From: Rhodoferax sp.
GTDB taxonomy: Bacteria > Pseudomonadota > Gammaproteobacteria > Burkholderiales > Burkholderiaceae_C
Assembly (NCBI GenBank): GCA_030645355.1
Contig: JAUSNJ010000024.1
Span: 1-64,000 of the forward strand
Length of the DNA: 64,000 nucleotides
Direction: 5' to 3'
Of the stretch, positions 24,275-33,427 are shown piece by piece. The position numbers and the translations under genes are program-made. A model generated the notes under the pieces. That model ran no database searches, was not told the DNA's origin, and worked only from the letters and a program-made list of their open reading frames with translations. The first letter of the stretch is position 1; every line of letters begins with the position of its first letter.

Positions 24275-24619
24275 ATGCTTCTCTCCAAGTTGAATACGCT
24301 CATTACCAAATTCTGGGCACGCACTCCAATCAGTTTTCTTATTACGACTGGGGGTATCTAGCGAGCGCGATGGTAGGCCGAACGGTCAAAAAGAAAACTA
24401 ATACAGATTAGGTTTAGGACACGTGGCAAGCGGCTTGCGCACTTCTTTGACATGCGTCAACTTGATGGCAAAAAGTTGCCAGTGCAGCGGGTTTGGTGGG
24501 GGGTCTGATCGGCGTGGAAAGCGGCCGCACTCCGTCAGGCATCTGACAGGAAATACCCTCGCCTGGGCACGCCACCGTGCGCGTACGCTGTATTCTGGTA
24601 ACTTGCTGAGGAACACGAG
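24275..24619. other. Divergent promoter region (345 bases, no gene)
   Basis: This stretch separates nosZ (minus) from the dehydrogenase gene (plus). It contains the palindrome at 24447-24460 and, just before the dehydrogenase start, a possible -10 (TATTCT near 24592) and the ribosome site GAGGAACACGAG. The part next to nosZ (24275-24400) is AT-rich relative to its surroundings. I see no small open frame of note. Confidence 0.5.
24447..24460. promoter_or_regulatory. Crp/FNR-family binding site (FNR/DNR/NNR type)
   Basis: TTGAC-ATGC-GTCAA is a symmetric site with the TTGAC/GTCAA half-sites and four-base spacer used by the FNR/DNR/NNR regulators of denitrification. It lies 173 bases upstream of nosZ and 160 upstream of the plus-strand dehydrogenase. 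Regulation of nosZ by low oxygen or nitric oxide is the likely meaning; the distance is on the long side. Confidence 0.6.
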
Positions 24620-25489
24620 ATGAAAATTGCACTGTTAGGTATCGGCCTCATGGGCTTTCCAATGGGGCGCCGCATGTGTGAAGCAGGGCACACCGTGCAT
24701 GTTTGGAATCGCACGCTAGGCAAGGCGCAGCGCCTTGCCGCTGCGGGTGCGATCGTGCACGAGCAGCCAGCCGAGGCTGTTCGGGACGCTGAACTGGTCA
24801 TTACCATGCTGGACGACGGTGCTGTTGTCGGGCAGGTCTTGTTTGATATGGGTACGGCTGCCGCCCTGCAACCAGGCAGCCTGGTGGTCGACATGTCGTC
24901 CATCAAACCGGTCGAGGCCCGTGACCATGCAGCACGACTGAGCGAGCGGCACATCGCCTACCTGGATGCGCCGGTCTCGGGCGGCACCATAGGCGCAGAC
25001 AATGGCACGCTGGCCATCATGGCAGGGGGCAAAGCCAGCAGTTTCGAGCGTGCGCGGCCCATTCTGGATGTGTTTGGCCGCGCCACGCATGTCGGGCCCA
25101 CCGGCGCCGGACAACTCACCAAGTTGGCCAACCAGATGATCGTGGGTGCAACGATTGGCATCGTCGCAGAGGCGCTTTTGCTGTGTGAACGCGGCGGCGC
25201 CGACATGGGCAAGGTCAAAGAAGCCATCACCGGTGGTTTTGCCGACAGCCGCATACTGCAGGTGCACGGCCAGCGAATGGTAGAGCGCGACTTTGCACCC
25301 CGGGGGAAGATGTCCGTCCAGCTCAAGGATTTGCGCAACGCGCTGTCCACCGCCCAGGAAGTCGGCTTTGATGCGCCGATCACGGCCTTGTTCGAGCAGT
25401 TGTATGCCCAGGGCATTGAGCATGGCCTGGCAGACCTCGACCACGCCGGCCTGTTTGTGGAACTGGCCAGCCGCAACGGCATGTCCTGA
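24620..25489 (+). CDS. NAD(P)-dependent beta-hydroxyacid dehydrogenase
   Basis: A 289-residue enzyme of the 3-hydroxyisobutyrate dehydrogenase family (with GarR/GlxR tartronate semialdehyde reductases). Seen: the Rossmann start MKIALLGIGLMGFPMGRRM, the substrate loop APVSGGTIGADNGTLAIMAGG, the catalytic region GPTGAGQLTKLANQMIVGATIG (Lys at the active site) and KDLRNALSTAQEVGFDAPIT. The likely reaction is NAD(P)H-dependent interconversion of a semialdehyde and a hydroxyacid; which one cannot be told. It stands alone, with a good ribosome site and its own terminator. Confidence 0.88.
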   Translation: MKIALLGIGLMGFPMGRRMCEAGHTVHVWNRTLGKAQRLAAAGAIVHEQPAEAVRDAELVITMLDDGAVVGQVLFDMGTAAALQPGSLVVDMSSIKPVEARDHAARLSERHIAYLDAPVSGGTIGADNGTLAIMAGGKASSFERARPILDVFGRATHVGPTGAGQLTKLANQMIVGATIGIVAEALLLCERGGADMGKVKEAITGGFADSRILQVHGQRMVERDFAPRGKMSVQLKDLRNALSTAQEVGFDAPITALFEQLYAQGIEHGLADLDHAGLFVELASRNGMS

Positions 25490-25498
25490 TCCTGGACC

Positions 25499-25528
25499 AA
25501 AAAAAGGACCCCGCAGGGTCCTTTTTTT
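25499..25528. terminator. Bidirectional intrinsic terminator
   Basis: AGGACCC and GGGTCCT pair around a four-base loop, with an A-run before and a T-run after. It can serve both the dehydrogenase gene (plus) and the convergent helicase gene (minus). Confidence 0.92.
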
Positions 25529-25544
25529 CGAGCTTCAAACGCTG

Positions 25545-27440
25545 TTAGTCAAACGTACGGGCAGCACGCTTCTTGGCATCGCGCGGCACAAACACCTTGC
25601 CCGCATTTCCGGGCTTCACACCCATGGGCTTGCTGAATGCTGGTTTGCGCGCCGCAGCGAAGTCGCCACCACTGCGGGGGGCTGCATCGGGGCGGCCACC
25701 ACCGGCAAAGCGGTCGTTGAAGCCACCCTTGCGGGCGTAGCTGAAACCACCGTTGTCACCAACATCGCGTGGACCGTTGTCACGGTTTCCGCCACCAAAT
25801 CCGCTATTATTTTGATAGCTGCCTGGACCTGCATCACGAGGACCAGCAGCATTTCTGTCACCAAAACCTGGATTGCCGCCACGGTTGCCACCGAAGCTGG
25901 GGCGTGCACCACCGGCGCCACCGCCAAAGTTGCGGTCACGCGGTGCGCGGTCCGCAAAGTGACTGCCGCGACCACCAAAGCTGGCACCGGTACCGGGACG
26001 GGACTCGGGGAAGCGCTGCTGTGGCTCCAGTCCTGGAATGGTCTCGGACTTGAAGTGTTGGCGGGTGTAGGCTTCAATGTCGAAAATCTTGCGGCGGTCA
26101 CGCACTTCGGCAAAAGTGACGGCCAAACCATCGCGCCCGGCACGGCCGGTGCGGCCAATGCGGTGGGTGTAGTCCTCGGCCTTCATCGGCAAACCAAAGT
26201 TGAACACGTGGGTGATGGTGGGGACGTCAATACCCCGGGCCGCGACATCGGTGGCCACCAGAATTTGCACCTGGCCATTGCGCAATGCCATCAGGCGGCG
26301 GTTGCGCAGACCCTGGCTCAGGGCACCGTGCAATGCCACGGCATCAAATCCGTCTTGCTGCAAGTCGCCAGCCAAACCATCACACTCGATCTGGGTGCTG
26401 GCGAAGACGATGGCCTGGTTGATGGTCGTGTCACGCAGCCAGTGGTCCAACAGCTTGCGCTTGTGGTGGGCGTTGTCGGCCCAGAACAGCACTTGCTTAA
26501 TGTTGACGTGCTTTTCCTGCGGGCTGTCGATGGTGATGCGCTGGGGTTCGCGCATCACGCGGGCAGCCAACTGCTGGATGCGGGGCGCAAAGGTGGCGCT
26601 GAACATCATGGTCTGCTTGCGGGCGATGGTGAGCTGGTTGATTTCGGCCAGATCGTCGGAGAAGCCCAGGTCCAGCATGCGGTCGGCTTCGTCCACCACC
26701 AGGAACTGGACTTGGTCCAGCTTGATTTGCATGGAGCGTTGCAGGTCCAGCAGACGGCCGGGCGTGGCCACCACCAGGTTGGCGTTCTGCAACTTGGCGA
26801 TTTGCAGCTGGTACGGCATGCCGCCCACGATGTTGGCGATGCGCAGACCGCGGCAATGCTGCACCAGATCGATCGCGTCATTGGCCACTTGCTGGGCCAG
26901 TTCACGGGTCGGGCAGACGATCAACGCGCCGGGAGCCGGTGCCTTGAAGTTGCGAGGGTTGGTCGGATCCTTGCGCTTGGAACGCTTGGGAGGTGCTTCG
27001 CCACGGGCTATGGCTTCTGCCACTTCGCGCTCGAACGCTGCGCGCTCGTCGGCTTCGGCTTGGGCTTGCTGCTTCAGCAGGGTGTGCAATACGGGCAGCA
27101 GAAAGGCCGCTGTCTTGCCGCTGCCGGTCTGGCTGGAGACCATCAGGTCAATGTACTTGGCCGCCGATTGACCGTCGCTCTCGCCGGGCAGGGCAAGGGG
27201 AATGGTCTTCAGTTGAACCGATGTAGGCTGGGTGTAGCCCAGGTCCTTGACAGCATGGACCAGCTCGGGCGCCAGACCCAGCAGCACGAAGCCATTGGGT
27301 GCTTCTGGTGCTTCGGGGACTTCAGGCGTATCGAGGCCGTTGCTGGCGTCGGCTGTCATTACAGCGTCGCTGGCAAAAGAGGGGTTAGAGGAAATTTCGG
27401 CAGGCGCAAAGGCACCTGTCACTTCAAAAGCGTCAGTCAT
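25545..27440 (-). CDS. DEAD-box RNA helicase, RhlE-like
   Basis: A 631-residue ATP-dependent RNA helicase for ribosome assembly or mRNA turnover. Motifs in order: GYTQPTSVQLKTIPLAL (Q motif), SSQTGSGKTAAFLLP (I), PTRELAQQ (Ia), VVDEADRMLDLGF (II, DEAD), FSATFAP (III, SAT), VATDVAARGIDVP (V) and HRIGRTGRAGR (VI). The tail from about residue 480 is Gly/Arg/Asn/Phe-rich, as in RNA chaperone-like ends, and ends with basic AKKRAARTFD. A dispersed repeat lies inside the tail (25803-25850). The ATG at 27440 is preferred; one at 27488 in frame is possible. Highly open antisense frames here are composition effects. Confidence 0.92.
   Translation of the reverse strand: MTDAFEVTGAFAPAEISSNPSFASDAVMTADASNGLDTPEVPEAPEAPNGFVLLGLAPELVHAVKDLGYTQPTSVQLKTIPLALPGESDGQSAAKYIDLMVSSQTGSGKTAAFLLPVLHTLLKQQAQAEADERAAFEREVAEAIARGEAPPKRSKRKDPTNPRNFKAPAPGALIVCPTRELAQQVANDAIDLVQHCRGLRIANIVGGMPYQLQIAKLQNANLVVATPGRLLDLQRSMQIKLDQVQFLVVDEADRMLDLGFSDDLAEINQLTIARKQTMMFSATFAPRIQQLAARVMREPQRITIDSPQEKHVNIKQVLFWADNAHHKRKLLDHWLRDTTINQAIVFASTQIECDGLAGDLQQDGFDAVALHGALSQGLRNRRLMALRNGQVQILVATDVAARGIDVPTITHVFNFGLPMKAEDYTHRIGRTGRAGRDGLAVTFAEVRDRRKIFDIEAYTRQHFKSETIPGLEPQQRFPESRPGTGASFGGRGSHFADRAPRDRNFGGGAGGARPSFGGNRGGNPGFGDRNAAGPRDAGPGSYQNNSGFGGGNRDNGPRDVGDNGGFSYARKGGFNDRFAGGGRPDAAPRSGGDFAAARKPAFSKPMGVKPGNAGKVFVPRDAKKRAARTFD
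25803..25850 (+). repeat. Dispersed repeat inside helicase tail
   Basis: Reading the plus strand, GCTATTATTTTGATAGCTGC and a CACGAGGACCAGCAGC end fit the dispersed element found at 5251, 7616 and 49354 in other places. On the minus strand it codes the helicase residues around GPGSYQNNSGF. Similarity is partial, so the call is tentative. Confidence 0.5.
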
Positions 27441-27644
27441 GGTTTTACTCACACGCGAGTGCCGCAGGGTATGCGGCTGCTCCGTCAATGGTTAAAAAAC
27501 ATCAACCATCAAACGGAACCTGCGTCTGAATACTTTCCAGCGCTTGGGGCCCAAATAGGCGGACCCGGTGAATGAAGGGAGATGTACAAATGCACTACTG
27601 CTTGTAGCGCAGCCTTCGATTATGCCATGGATCCGGGTTTCTAC

Positions 27645-28217
27645 CTAACTCAATTTTAAAAAGTGCTGTCGGTAGTGTTCCAGTTCATCGATGGACTCGT
27701 GCACATCGGCCAGCGCCGTGTGGCGCTGCTGCTTCTTGAAAGACGCATGAACGTCGGGCCGCCAGCGCTTGGACAGTTCCTTGAGTGTGCTGACATCCAG
27801 GTTGCGGTAGTGAAAAAAGGCTTCCAGCTTGGGCATGTACTTGACCAGGAAACGCCTATCCTGGCCGATGGAGTTGCCACACATGGGCGAGCCGTTGGCA
27901 GGCACATACTGCTTCAGGAACGCAATCAGTTCATTCTGCGCCTGCTCTTCGGTCACGGTCGATGCCTTCACTTTATCGGTCAACCCGCTCTTGCCGTGGG
28001 TCCCCTTGTTCCAGGCGTCCATCTTGTCCAGTTGGGCATCGCTCTGGTGGATCACCAATACGGGGCCTTCGGTGCGGCACTCCAGGTTGGGGCCGGTCAC
28101 GATGACCGCGATTTCGATAATGCGCTCGACATCCGGGTCGAGGCCGGTCATCTCGCAATCGAGCCAGACCAAGTTTTTGTCGGATTTGCCGAGAGGGGTG
28201 GTGTTGGGTTCGTCCAT
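27645..28217 (-). CDS. orn: Oligoribonuclease
   Basis: A 190-residue 3'-to-5' exoribonuclease of the DEDDh class that finishes RNA decay by degrading two- to five-base oligos. Seen: [26 protein letters not shown] (DED start, ExoI), [16 protein letters not shown] (ExoII) and [18 protein letters not shown] (ExoIII with His). The ATG at 28217 (MDEPNTTPL) is chosen over more distal in-frame codons because the family starts close to the DCEMTGL motif. It is divergent from the M48 peptidase gene, with only 37 bases between the starts. Confidence 0.95.
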   Translation of the reverse strand: MDEPNTTPLGKSDKNLVWLDCEMTGLDPDVERIIEIAVIVTGPNLECRTEGPVLVIHQSDAQLDKMDAWNKGTHGKSGLTDKVKASTVTEEQAQNELIAFLKQYVPANGSPMCGNSIGQDRRFLVKYMPKLEAFFHYRNLDVSTLKELSKRWRPDVHASFKKQQRHTALADVHESIDELEHYRQHFLKLS

Positions 28218-28254
28218 GCGGGCGATTGTCGCTGATGACCTAAACTCCATCGCC

Positions 28255-29544
28255 ATGAATGATCTCTTTGCCAGCCCTTCTTCTGCTTCCCTGACCACGA
28301 CGGTGGTCTTTGCGCTGGCCCTGAGCCTCAGCCTGATTCTGAAATTCTGGCTCGCCTCGCGCCAAATTCGCCACGTCGCGCAGAACCGTCATGCCGTACC
28401 AGCGGCCTTCGCAGAAAAAGTTGCGCTCGCAGCACATCAGAAGGCCGCCGATTACACCATCGCCAAAGCGCGCTTTGGCCTGCTGGAACTGGCCTGGGGT
28501 GCGGTGCTGACCATTGCCTGGACTCTGCTGGGTGGACTGTCAGCACTGAACCAGTTGCTCGCAGGCGTACTCGAGAATCCCCTCGCCCAGCAAGTTGCGC
28601 TGCTGGCCGCATTTGTGGCCATCGGCGGACTGCTGGACCTGCCTTTTACGCTCTACCAGACCTTTGTCATCGAAGAGCGCTTTGGCTTCAACAAGACCCG
28701 TTTGACGCTATGGCTTCAGGACTTTGCCAAATCCCTGTTGTTGTCCGCATTGATCGGATTGCCCTTCATCACGCTGGTGATCTGGATGATGGGAGCAACA
28801 GGAGCGTGGTGGTGGCTGTGGGTCTGGGGCGTATGGATGGGTTTCAACCTGTTGGCGCTGCTGATTTACCCCACCTGGATTGCACCGCTGTTCAACAAGT
28901 TCCAGCCGCTGGAAGATCCACAGGTCAAGGAGCGAGTGACCGCGCTGATGGCCCGGTGTGGCTTCACCTCCAAGGGCTTCTTCGTGATGGACGGCAGCAA
29001 ACGCAGCGCCCATGCCAACGCCTATTTCACCGGCTTCGGTGCCTCCAAACGTGTCGTGTTTTATGACACCCTTTTGGCACAACTGAGTCCAGCCGAAGTT
29101 GACGCGGTACTGGCCCACGAACTGGGACATTTCACGCACCGGCATGTAATCAAGCGCATCGTCGCGATGTTTGCCTTGAGTCTGGTCGGGTTCTTTGCGC
29201 TGGGCTGGGTCAGCCAACAAGTCTGGTTTTATACTGGCCTGGGGGTCGCGCCCAACCTGGATGCACCCAATGACGCCCTGGCGCTGCTGCTGTTCATGAT
29301 GGTGCTGCCGCTGCTGGGCACCTTGATGGGCCCGGTCTTCGCGCAGATGTCGCGCAAGCATGAGTTCGAGGCTGATGCCTATGCCGTGACACAGACCAGT
29401 GGCCCGGACCTGGCAAACGCACTGCTCAAGCTGTTTGAAGACAATGCATCGACGTTGACGCCGGACCCGGTCTACGTTCAGTTTTATTACTCCCACCCAC
29501 CCGCGACGGAGCGCCTGGAGCGCATCCTGGCCGCGGCCCACTGA
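28255..29544 (+). CDS. M48 family membrane metallopeptidase (Ste24-like)
   Basis: A 429-residue integral membrane zinc protease of the CAAX prenyl endopeptidase-like family. The zinc site is HELGHFTH (HExxH) and the third ligand is in [12 protein letters not shown]. Several membrane helices are visible before and after ([46 protein letters not shown]). The loop [19 protein letters not shown] is typical of Ste24. Bacterial members act in membrane-protein quality control. The rsgA gene follows after 12 bases and is probably cotranscribed. Confidence 0.92.
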   Translation: MNDLFASPSSASLTTTVVFALALSLSLILKFWLASRQIRHVAQNRHAVPAAFAEKVALAAHQKAADYTIAKARFGLLELAWGAVLTIAWTLLGGLSALNQLLAGVLENPLAQQVALLAAFVAIGGLLDLPFTLYQTFVIEERFGFNKTRLTLWLQDFAKSLLLSALIGLPFITLVIWMMGATGAWWWLWVWGVWMGFNLLALLIYPTWIAPLFNKFQPLEDPQVKERVTALMARCGFTSKGFFVMDGSKRSAHANAYFTGFGASKRVVFYDTLLAQLSPAEVDAVLAHELGHFTHRHVIKRIVAMFALSLVGFFALGWVSQQVWFYTGLGVAPNLDAPNDALALLLFMMVLPLLGTLMGPVFAQMSRKHEFEADAYAVTQTSGPDLANALLKLFEDNASTLTPDPVYVQFYYSHPPATERLERILAAAH

Positions 29545-29556
29545 ACGCCAGCAGCC

Positions 29557-30504
29557 ATGGCAACACCCCCCCCTTTGGAAACCGGTCTCGTGATTGCCGG
29601 GCACGGCCGCCACGTGTGGGTTGAAACGCCGGACGGACGGCGCCTGATTTGCCATCCGCGCGGCAAGAAGAGCCAGACTGTCGTCGGTGACCACGTGCTG
29701 TGGCAGGCCAGCGAAGACGAAGGCACCATCGAAAAGGTGCAACCGCGGCGCAACCTGTTCTACCGGCAGGACGAAATCCGCACCAAGTCTTTTGCCGCCA
29801 ATCTTGACCAGGTGCTGATCCTGATCGCAGCCGAACCTGAGTTCTCGGAGAGCCAGCTGGCGCGGGCGCTTATCGCCGCCGAAGCCGAACACATCCAGCC
29901 CATCATTGCCGTCAACAAGAGCGATCTGGCCGAGCCATTCCAGCGCGCCTGGGCGCGCATGGGCGTGTACCGCGACATGGGCTACACCGTACTGCCGATG
30001 GCACTGAAACCCAAGGGAGACACCACCCTCGACACGGAGCACCACCTGGACGTTGTGCTCGCGGGCAAAACCACGCTGGTGCTGGGTCCGTCGGGGTCCG
30101 GAAAGAGCACCCTGATCAACCGCTTGATTCCCGACGCGCAGGTGCTCACCAACGCCATCTCAACGGCGCTGAACTCCGGCAAGCACACCACCACCAGCAC
30201 CACGCTGTATTGGGTGGATATGGCCAAGACCACGGCGGTGATCGACTCTCCCGGTTTTCAGGAATTCGGTCTGAACCACATCGAGCCCATGCACCTGGCC
30301 AGCCTGATGCCCGACATCAAGGCACACGCCAGCGACTGCAAGTTCTACAACTGCAGCCACTTGCATGAGCCGGGCTGCGGTGTGATTGCCGCTCTACAAA
30401 AAATCTCTGATGGCTATTTGGCCCCTGGCCCCCGTGAAATAAGCATGAATCGCTACAAAATATATAGCAATTTATTCGCCGAGCTTTCGCAGAAGCGGTA
30501 TTGA
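29557..30504 (+). CDS. rsgA: Ribosome small-subunit GTPase RsgA
   Basis: A 315-residue circularly permuted GTPase that checks late 30S ribosome maturation. Seen: OB-fold N-terminus, NKSDL (G4), GPSGSGKSTLINRL (G1), GKHTTTSTTLYW (G2) and DSPGFQEFGL (G3), then the zinc-binding end CKFYNCSHLHEPGC. Odd: the C-terminal segment after the zinc site (KISDGYLAPGPREISMNRYK) is longer than usual and its DNA is a copy of the dispersed repeat (30421-30472), so part of the end seems to derive from repeat insertion while still giving the usual RY-x-x-Y helix. Confidence 0.94.
   Translation: MATPPPLETGLVIAGHGRHVWVETPDGRRLICHPRGKKSQTVVGDHVLWQASEDEGTIEKVQPRRNLFYRQDEIRTKSFAANLDQVLILIAAEPEFSESQLARALIAAEAEHIQPIIAVNKSDLAEPFQRAWARMGVYRDMGYTVLPMALKPKGDTTLDTEHHLDVVLAGKTTLVLGPSGSGKSTLINRLIPDAQVLTNAISTALNSGKHTTTSTTLYWVDMAKTTAVIDSPGFQEFGLNHIEPMHLASLMPDIKAHASDCKFYNCSHLHEPGCGVIAALQKISDGYLAPGPREISMNRYKIYSNLFAELSQKRY
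30421..30472 (-). repeat. Dispersed repeat inside rsgA
   Basis: On the minus strand this reads GCTATATATTTTGTAGCG then CTTATTTCACGGGGGCCAGG, matching the dispersed element at 7616-7663 (CTTATTTCACGAGGGCTAGA). It keeps the reading frame and codes about 17 residues near the RsgA C-terminus. Confidence 0.75.
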
Positions 30505-30510
30505 CCGGCC

Positions 30511-31431
30511 CTACCCCAGCAGCCTGGCCAGCGACAGCAGCGCCAAAAAAACCATCCACATCACGACGGTGCGCCACACCAGCCCGACCACGGCACGCAG
30601 GTGCACGGGCTGTGGCGTTTGCCCTGCTCCCGGGCTCTCCGGCTCGCCCAGTTTGACGTTGACCGCGCCGGCGGTGGCTGCCAGCACGACGCCGTCGTTG
30701 TCACCCGGAAACTGGGCTTCGTGCTGGCGCCAGCTGTCCACGGCTTCCTCAAAGCTGCCGACAAAGGCAAACCCCAGCGCCGTGATGCGGGCGGGCACCC
30801 AATCCATGACATACCAGGCAAGGCTGGCGGCCGCTTTCAGTGCATCACTCAGTGGCGCAAGGGAGGGACGATTGGGACGGTTGGCATAGCTGGCAAAGTA
30901 TTCGCCGATCCGGTACAACACTGCGCCCGCCGGACCCAGGCCCATCGCAGCCAGCAAGGAGTACCAGGCGAACACGCCAAACACGTGGCGATGGGCGCTC
31001 AAAACGGAGTGTTCAATCACATGCCGCACAATCTGGCTGCGCGGCAAGGCACTGACGTCCATGCGCATCCATAGCGCCAGCTGTTGCCGCGCCACATCTT
31101 CCTCGCCCGCCAGCAACGCATCGCGGATCACGGTGAAGTGGTGGCTGAACTGGCGAAATCCCAGGGTGGCGTACAAAATCGCAGTGCTCCACACCGCTGC
31201 GGCAATCCACCCCAGTGACCACACCAGCAGCCAATGGACGCCGCAGGCAACCACTGCGGGGGCTACGACTGCAATCCACCACGCCAGCCAGCTATGGTGC
31301 GGCTTGCCTGTATCCAGATTGCGAACCACCCAGCGCACCCAGTTGCGCACCCCCAGATGAACAGGATTGCCTTGCCCCAGAGGCCGTGCCTGCTCCAGCA
31401 GCAGCGCAAATAGTATGGAGAGAAAACTCAT
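30511..31431 (-). CDS. CobD/CbiB family membrane protein
   Basis: A 306-residue membrane protein similar to CobD/CbiB, the adenosylcobinamide-phosphate synthase. It starts MSFLSILFALLLEQARPL and has several hydrophobic segments, with the family-like SALPRSQIVRHVIEHSVLSAHRHVFGVFAWYSLL. No other cobalamin gene is nearby, and the N-terminus is shorter than in classical CobD. In many betaproteobacteria such stand-alone homologues (AmpE-like or CobD-like) exist with unclear function. It converges on rsgA with six bases between. Confidence 0.75.
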   Translation of the reverse strand: MSFLSILFALLLEQARPLGQGNPVHLGVRNWVRWVVRNLDTGKPHHSWLAWWIAVVAPAVVACGVHWLLVWSLGWIAAAVWSTAILYATLGFRQFSHHFTVIRDALLAGEEDVARQQLALWMRMDVSALPRSQIVRHVIEHSVLSAHRHVFGVFAWYSLLAAMGLGPAGAVLYRIGEYFASYANRPNRPSLAPLSDALKAAASLAWYVMDWVPARITALGFAFVGSFEEAVDSWRQHEAQFPGDNDGVVLAATAGAVNVKLGEPESPGAGQTPQPVHLRAVVGLVWRTVVMWMVFLALLSLARLLG

Positions 31432-31460
31432 GGGGCAATCATAGCGACTGCCTGCGCAGC

Positions 31461-32138
31461 TCAGTCCAGCAGGAACCGATAAAAGTTACGCAGCATGCCG
31501 GCGGTTGCACCCCAGATAAAGCGCTCGGCCTTGGCATCCACATAGGGCATGGACAGCCACTCGCGGCGAGCGCCCGCCCATTCGACCGCATGGCGGTGGT
31601 GGTTGGCGGGGTCCATCAAAAAGTCCAGTGGCACTTCAAAGACATCCGCAACTTCATGCGGATTGGCGGTCACCACATGCTCCGCCTGGACCAGTGCCAC
31701 CACAGGCGTCACGATGAAGGCGCTGCCGGTCGTATAGATCGGCAAAGTGCCCAGCACCTCCACAAACTTGCGATCCAGGCCGATTTCCTCCTGCGCCTCG
31801 CGCAAGGCGGTATCCACCGCGTTGGAATCGTCCGGGTCCGCCTTGCCGCCAGGAAAAGCAATTTGTCCGGAATGGCTGGACAGATGGGTGGTGCGCTCGG
31901 TCAACAACACGGTCAGGCCCTGGTCCCGCATGACCAGCGGAATCAGCACTGACGCATGCACAGCAGGCCGTTCTGAAAAACGAGGCTCGGCCAGCAACTC
32001 GGGCGTCCAGCTATGGGCTGCTGCAAAGCGCTGCGCCAGCGCCTGCGGTTGCATGACGCGCGGCTGCACCTTTGGCAGGTGACGGTCAACACCGATCACC
32101 GGAACCTGGCGTGGGTCAAAGGACGGCAAAACAGTCAT
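31461..32138 (-). CDS. Nudix hydrolase, CoA pyrophosphatase-like
   Basis: A 225-residue Nudix protein. The Nudix box reads GGKADPDDSNAVDTALREAQEEIGLD (Gly start, REAQEE catalytic core), preceded by HSGQIAFPGG, the signature of the CoA-diphosphatase (NudL/YeaB) group, which trims CoA or related dinucleotides. The ATG at 32138 immediately follows the T-run of the rplS terminator on the same strand, so this gene depends on read-through or an overlapping promoter. The CobD-like gene follows after 29 bases. Confidence 0.9.
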   Translation of the reverse strand: MTVLPSFDPRQVPVIGVDRHLPKVQPRVMQPQALAQRFAAAHSWTPELLAEPRFSERPAVHASVLIPLVMRDQGLTVLLTERTTHLSSHSGQIAFPGGKADPDDSNAVDTALREAQEEIGLDRKFVEVLGTLPIYTTGSAFIVTPVVALVQAEHVVTANPHEVADVFEVPLDFLMDPANHHRHAVEWAGARREWLSMPYVDAKAERFIWGATAGMLRNFYRFLLD

Positions 32139-32172
32139 AAAAAAACCGCCACAAGCTTGCGCCGGGCGGTTT
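32139..32172 (-). terminator. Intrinsic terminator after rplS
   Basis: On the minus strand ACCGCC and GGCGGT arms close a GC-rich hairpin followed by seven T residues that run directly into the ATG of the Nudix gene. It ends the rpsP-rimM-trmD-rplS operon. Confidence 0.88.
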
Positions 32173-32193
32173 CGCTGAAGACACGGTTTGGAA

Positions 32194-32565
32194 TTAAACC
32201 GCGGTCTTCTTGGCTGGCAGTTTTTCCTTGATACGTGCCGACTTGCCGCTGCGGTCGCGCAGGTAGTACAGCTTGGCGCGGCGCACATCACCACGGCGCT
32301 TGACTTCAATGCCGGCGATCAGCGGGCTGTAGGTCTGGAACGTACGCTCCACGCCTTCACCGCTGGAGATCTTGCGCACGATGAAGCCACTGTTGAGGCC
32401 ACGGTTGCGCTTGGCGATCACGACGCCTTCGTAAGCCTGCACGCGCTTGCGCGTGCCTTCGACCACGTTGACGCTCACCACCACGGTGTCACCGGGAGCG
32501 AAATCAGGAATGGTTTTACCCAGGCGAGCAATTTCTTCTTGCTCAAGAGTTTGGATCAGGTTCAT
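32194..32565 (-). CDS. rplS: 50S ribosomal protein L19
   Basis: A 123-residue ribosomal protein at the interface of the subunits. [53 protein letters not shown] and [19 protein letters not shown] are the classical L19 stretches. The ATG at 32565 is the family start. It is the last gene of the rpsP-rimM-trmD-rplS operon and is followed by a strong terminator. A gap of 105 bases separates it from trmD. Confidence 0.97.
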   Translation of the reverse strand: MNLIQTLEQEEIARLGKTIPDFAPGDTVVVSVNVVEGTRKRVQAYEGVVIAKRNRGLNSGFIVRKISSGEGVERTFQTYSPLIAGIEVKRRGDVRRAKLYYLRDRSGKSARIKEKLPAKKTAV

Positions 32566-32670
32566 GTTTTTCCTTCGTAATCGTGTATGCGCCGGCACCG
32601 GTTGGTGCAAAGCGGGCAAACTGCCGCTTTGGCCGTACAGAGGATTGGTTAGCCTGCCATTATAGCAAGT

Positions 32671-33417
32671 TCATCGCCGACCAGCCAGAAGCGCCTCGTC
32701 CTGCTGGCTCAGCAGGCCTGCGCCACGCGCCACTTCCAGCAAATCAGGGCGGTGCACTGCGGTAAATTGCAGGCGCTGATCACGCCGCCAGCGCTCGATC
32801 TGGCCATGGTGGCCGGATAACAGGACGTCGGGCACTCGGTGGCCATCCCATTCTTCCGGGCGCGTGTAGTGCGGGCAATCCAGCAGGCCATCCAGCGACG
32901 GATTGAAGCTGTCCAGGTGGTGGCTATCCGCGTCCGACAGCACGCCCGGCTGCAGGCGCGCCACGGCGTCCAGCAATGCGATGGCCGGAACTTCGCCACC
33001 CGACAATACAAAATCCCCCAGACTGATCTGCTCGTCCACATGGGTATCAATGAATCGCTGGTCAATGCCTTCATAGCGGCCGCAGACCAGAATCGCGCCC
33101 GAACTGCCGGACCAGCGCTGAACCGCCGCGTGGTCCAGGCGCTTGCCAATGGGTGAAAACAGCACCACCGGGGCGCCGTCATTGCGTTGGGACCGAATGT
33201 GGGCGAGTGCCAACTGTAGGGGTTGCGCCATCATCACCATGCCAGGCCCGCCGCCAAAGGGTCTGTCGTCCACGCGACGGTAATTGCCGGTGGCAAAGTC
33301 CCGCGGATTGGAAAACTGGACATCTACCTGCCCGGACTCAAAGGCGCGCCGGGTGATGCCAACGGTCAGAAACGGAGTGAAAAGCTCAGGAAAAAGAGTG
33401 ACGACATCGAAGCGCAT
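32671..33417 (-). CDS. trmD: tRNA (guanine-N1)-methyltransferase
   Basis: A 248-residue SPOUT-class enzyme methylating G37 of tRNAs for frame maintenance. It opens MRFDVVTLFPELF and holds RPFGGGPGMVMMAQPL, VCGRYEGIDQRFID (trefoil-knot SAM site) and GDFVLSGGEVPAIALLDAVARL; YTRPEEWDGHRVPDVLLSGHH is the family end of the knot. It lies ten bases after rimM in the conserved operon. Confidence 0.97.
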   Translation of the reverse strand: MRFDVVTLFPELFTPFLTVGITRRAFESGQVDVQFSNPRDFATGNYRRVDDRPFGGGPGMVMMAQPLQLALAHIRSQRNDGAPVVLFSPIGKRLDHAAVQRWSGSSGAILVCGRYEGIDQRFIDTHVDEQISLGDFVLSGGEVPAIALLDAVARLQPGVLSDADSHHLDSFNPSLDGLLDCPHYTRPEEWDGHRVPDVLLSGHHGQIERWRRDQRLQFTAVHRPDLLEVARGAGLLSQQDEALLAGRR

Positions 33418-33427
33418 GCGCCTGGAC

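Noticed and set aside
25293..27575. Long plus-strand open frame (about 760 codons) opposite the helicase gene
   Set aside because: Its protein is low-complexity and antisense to a gene with all DEAD-box motifs; the openness comes from GC-rich codon use.
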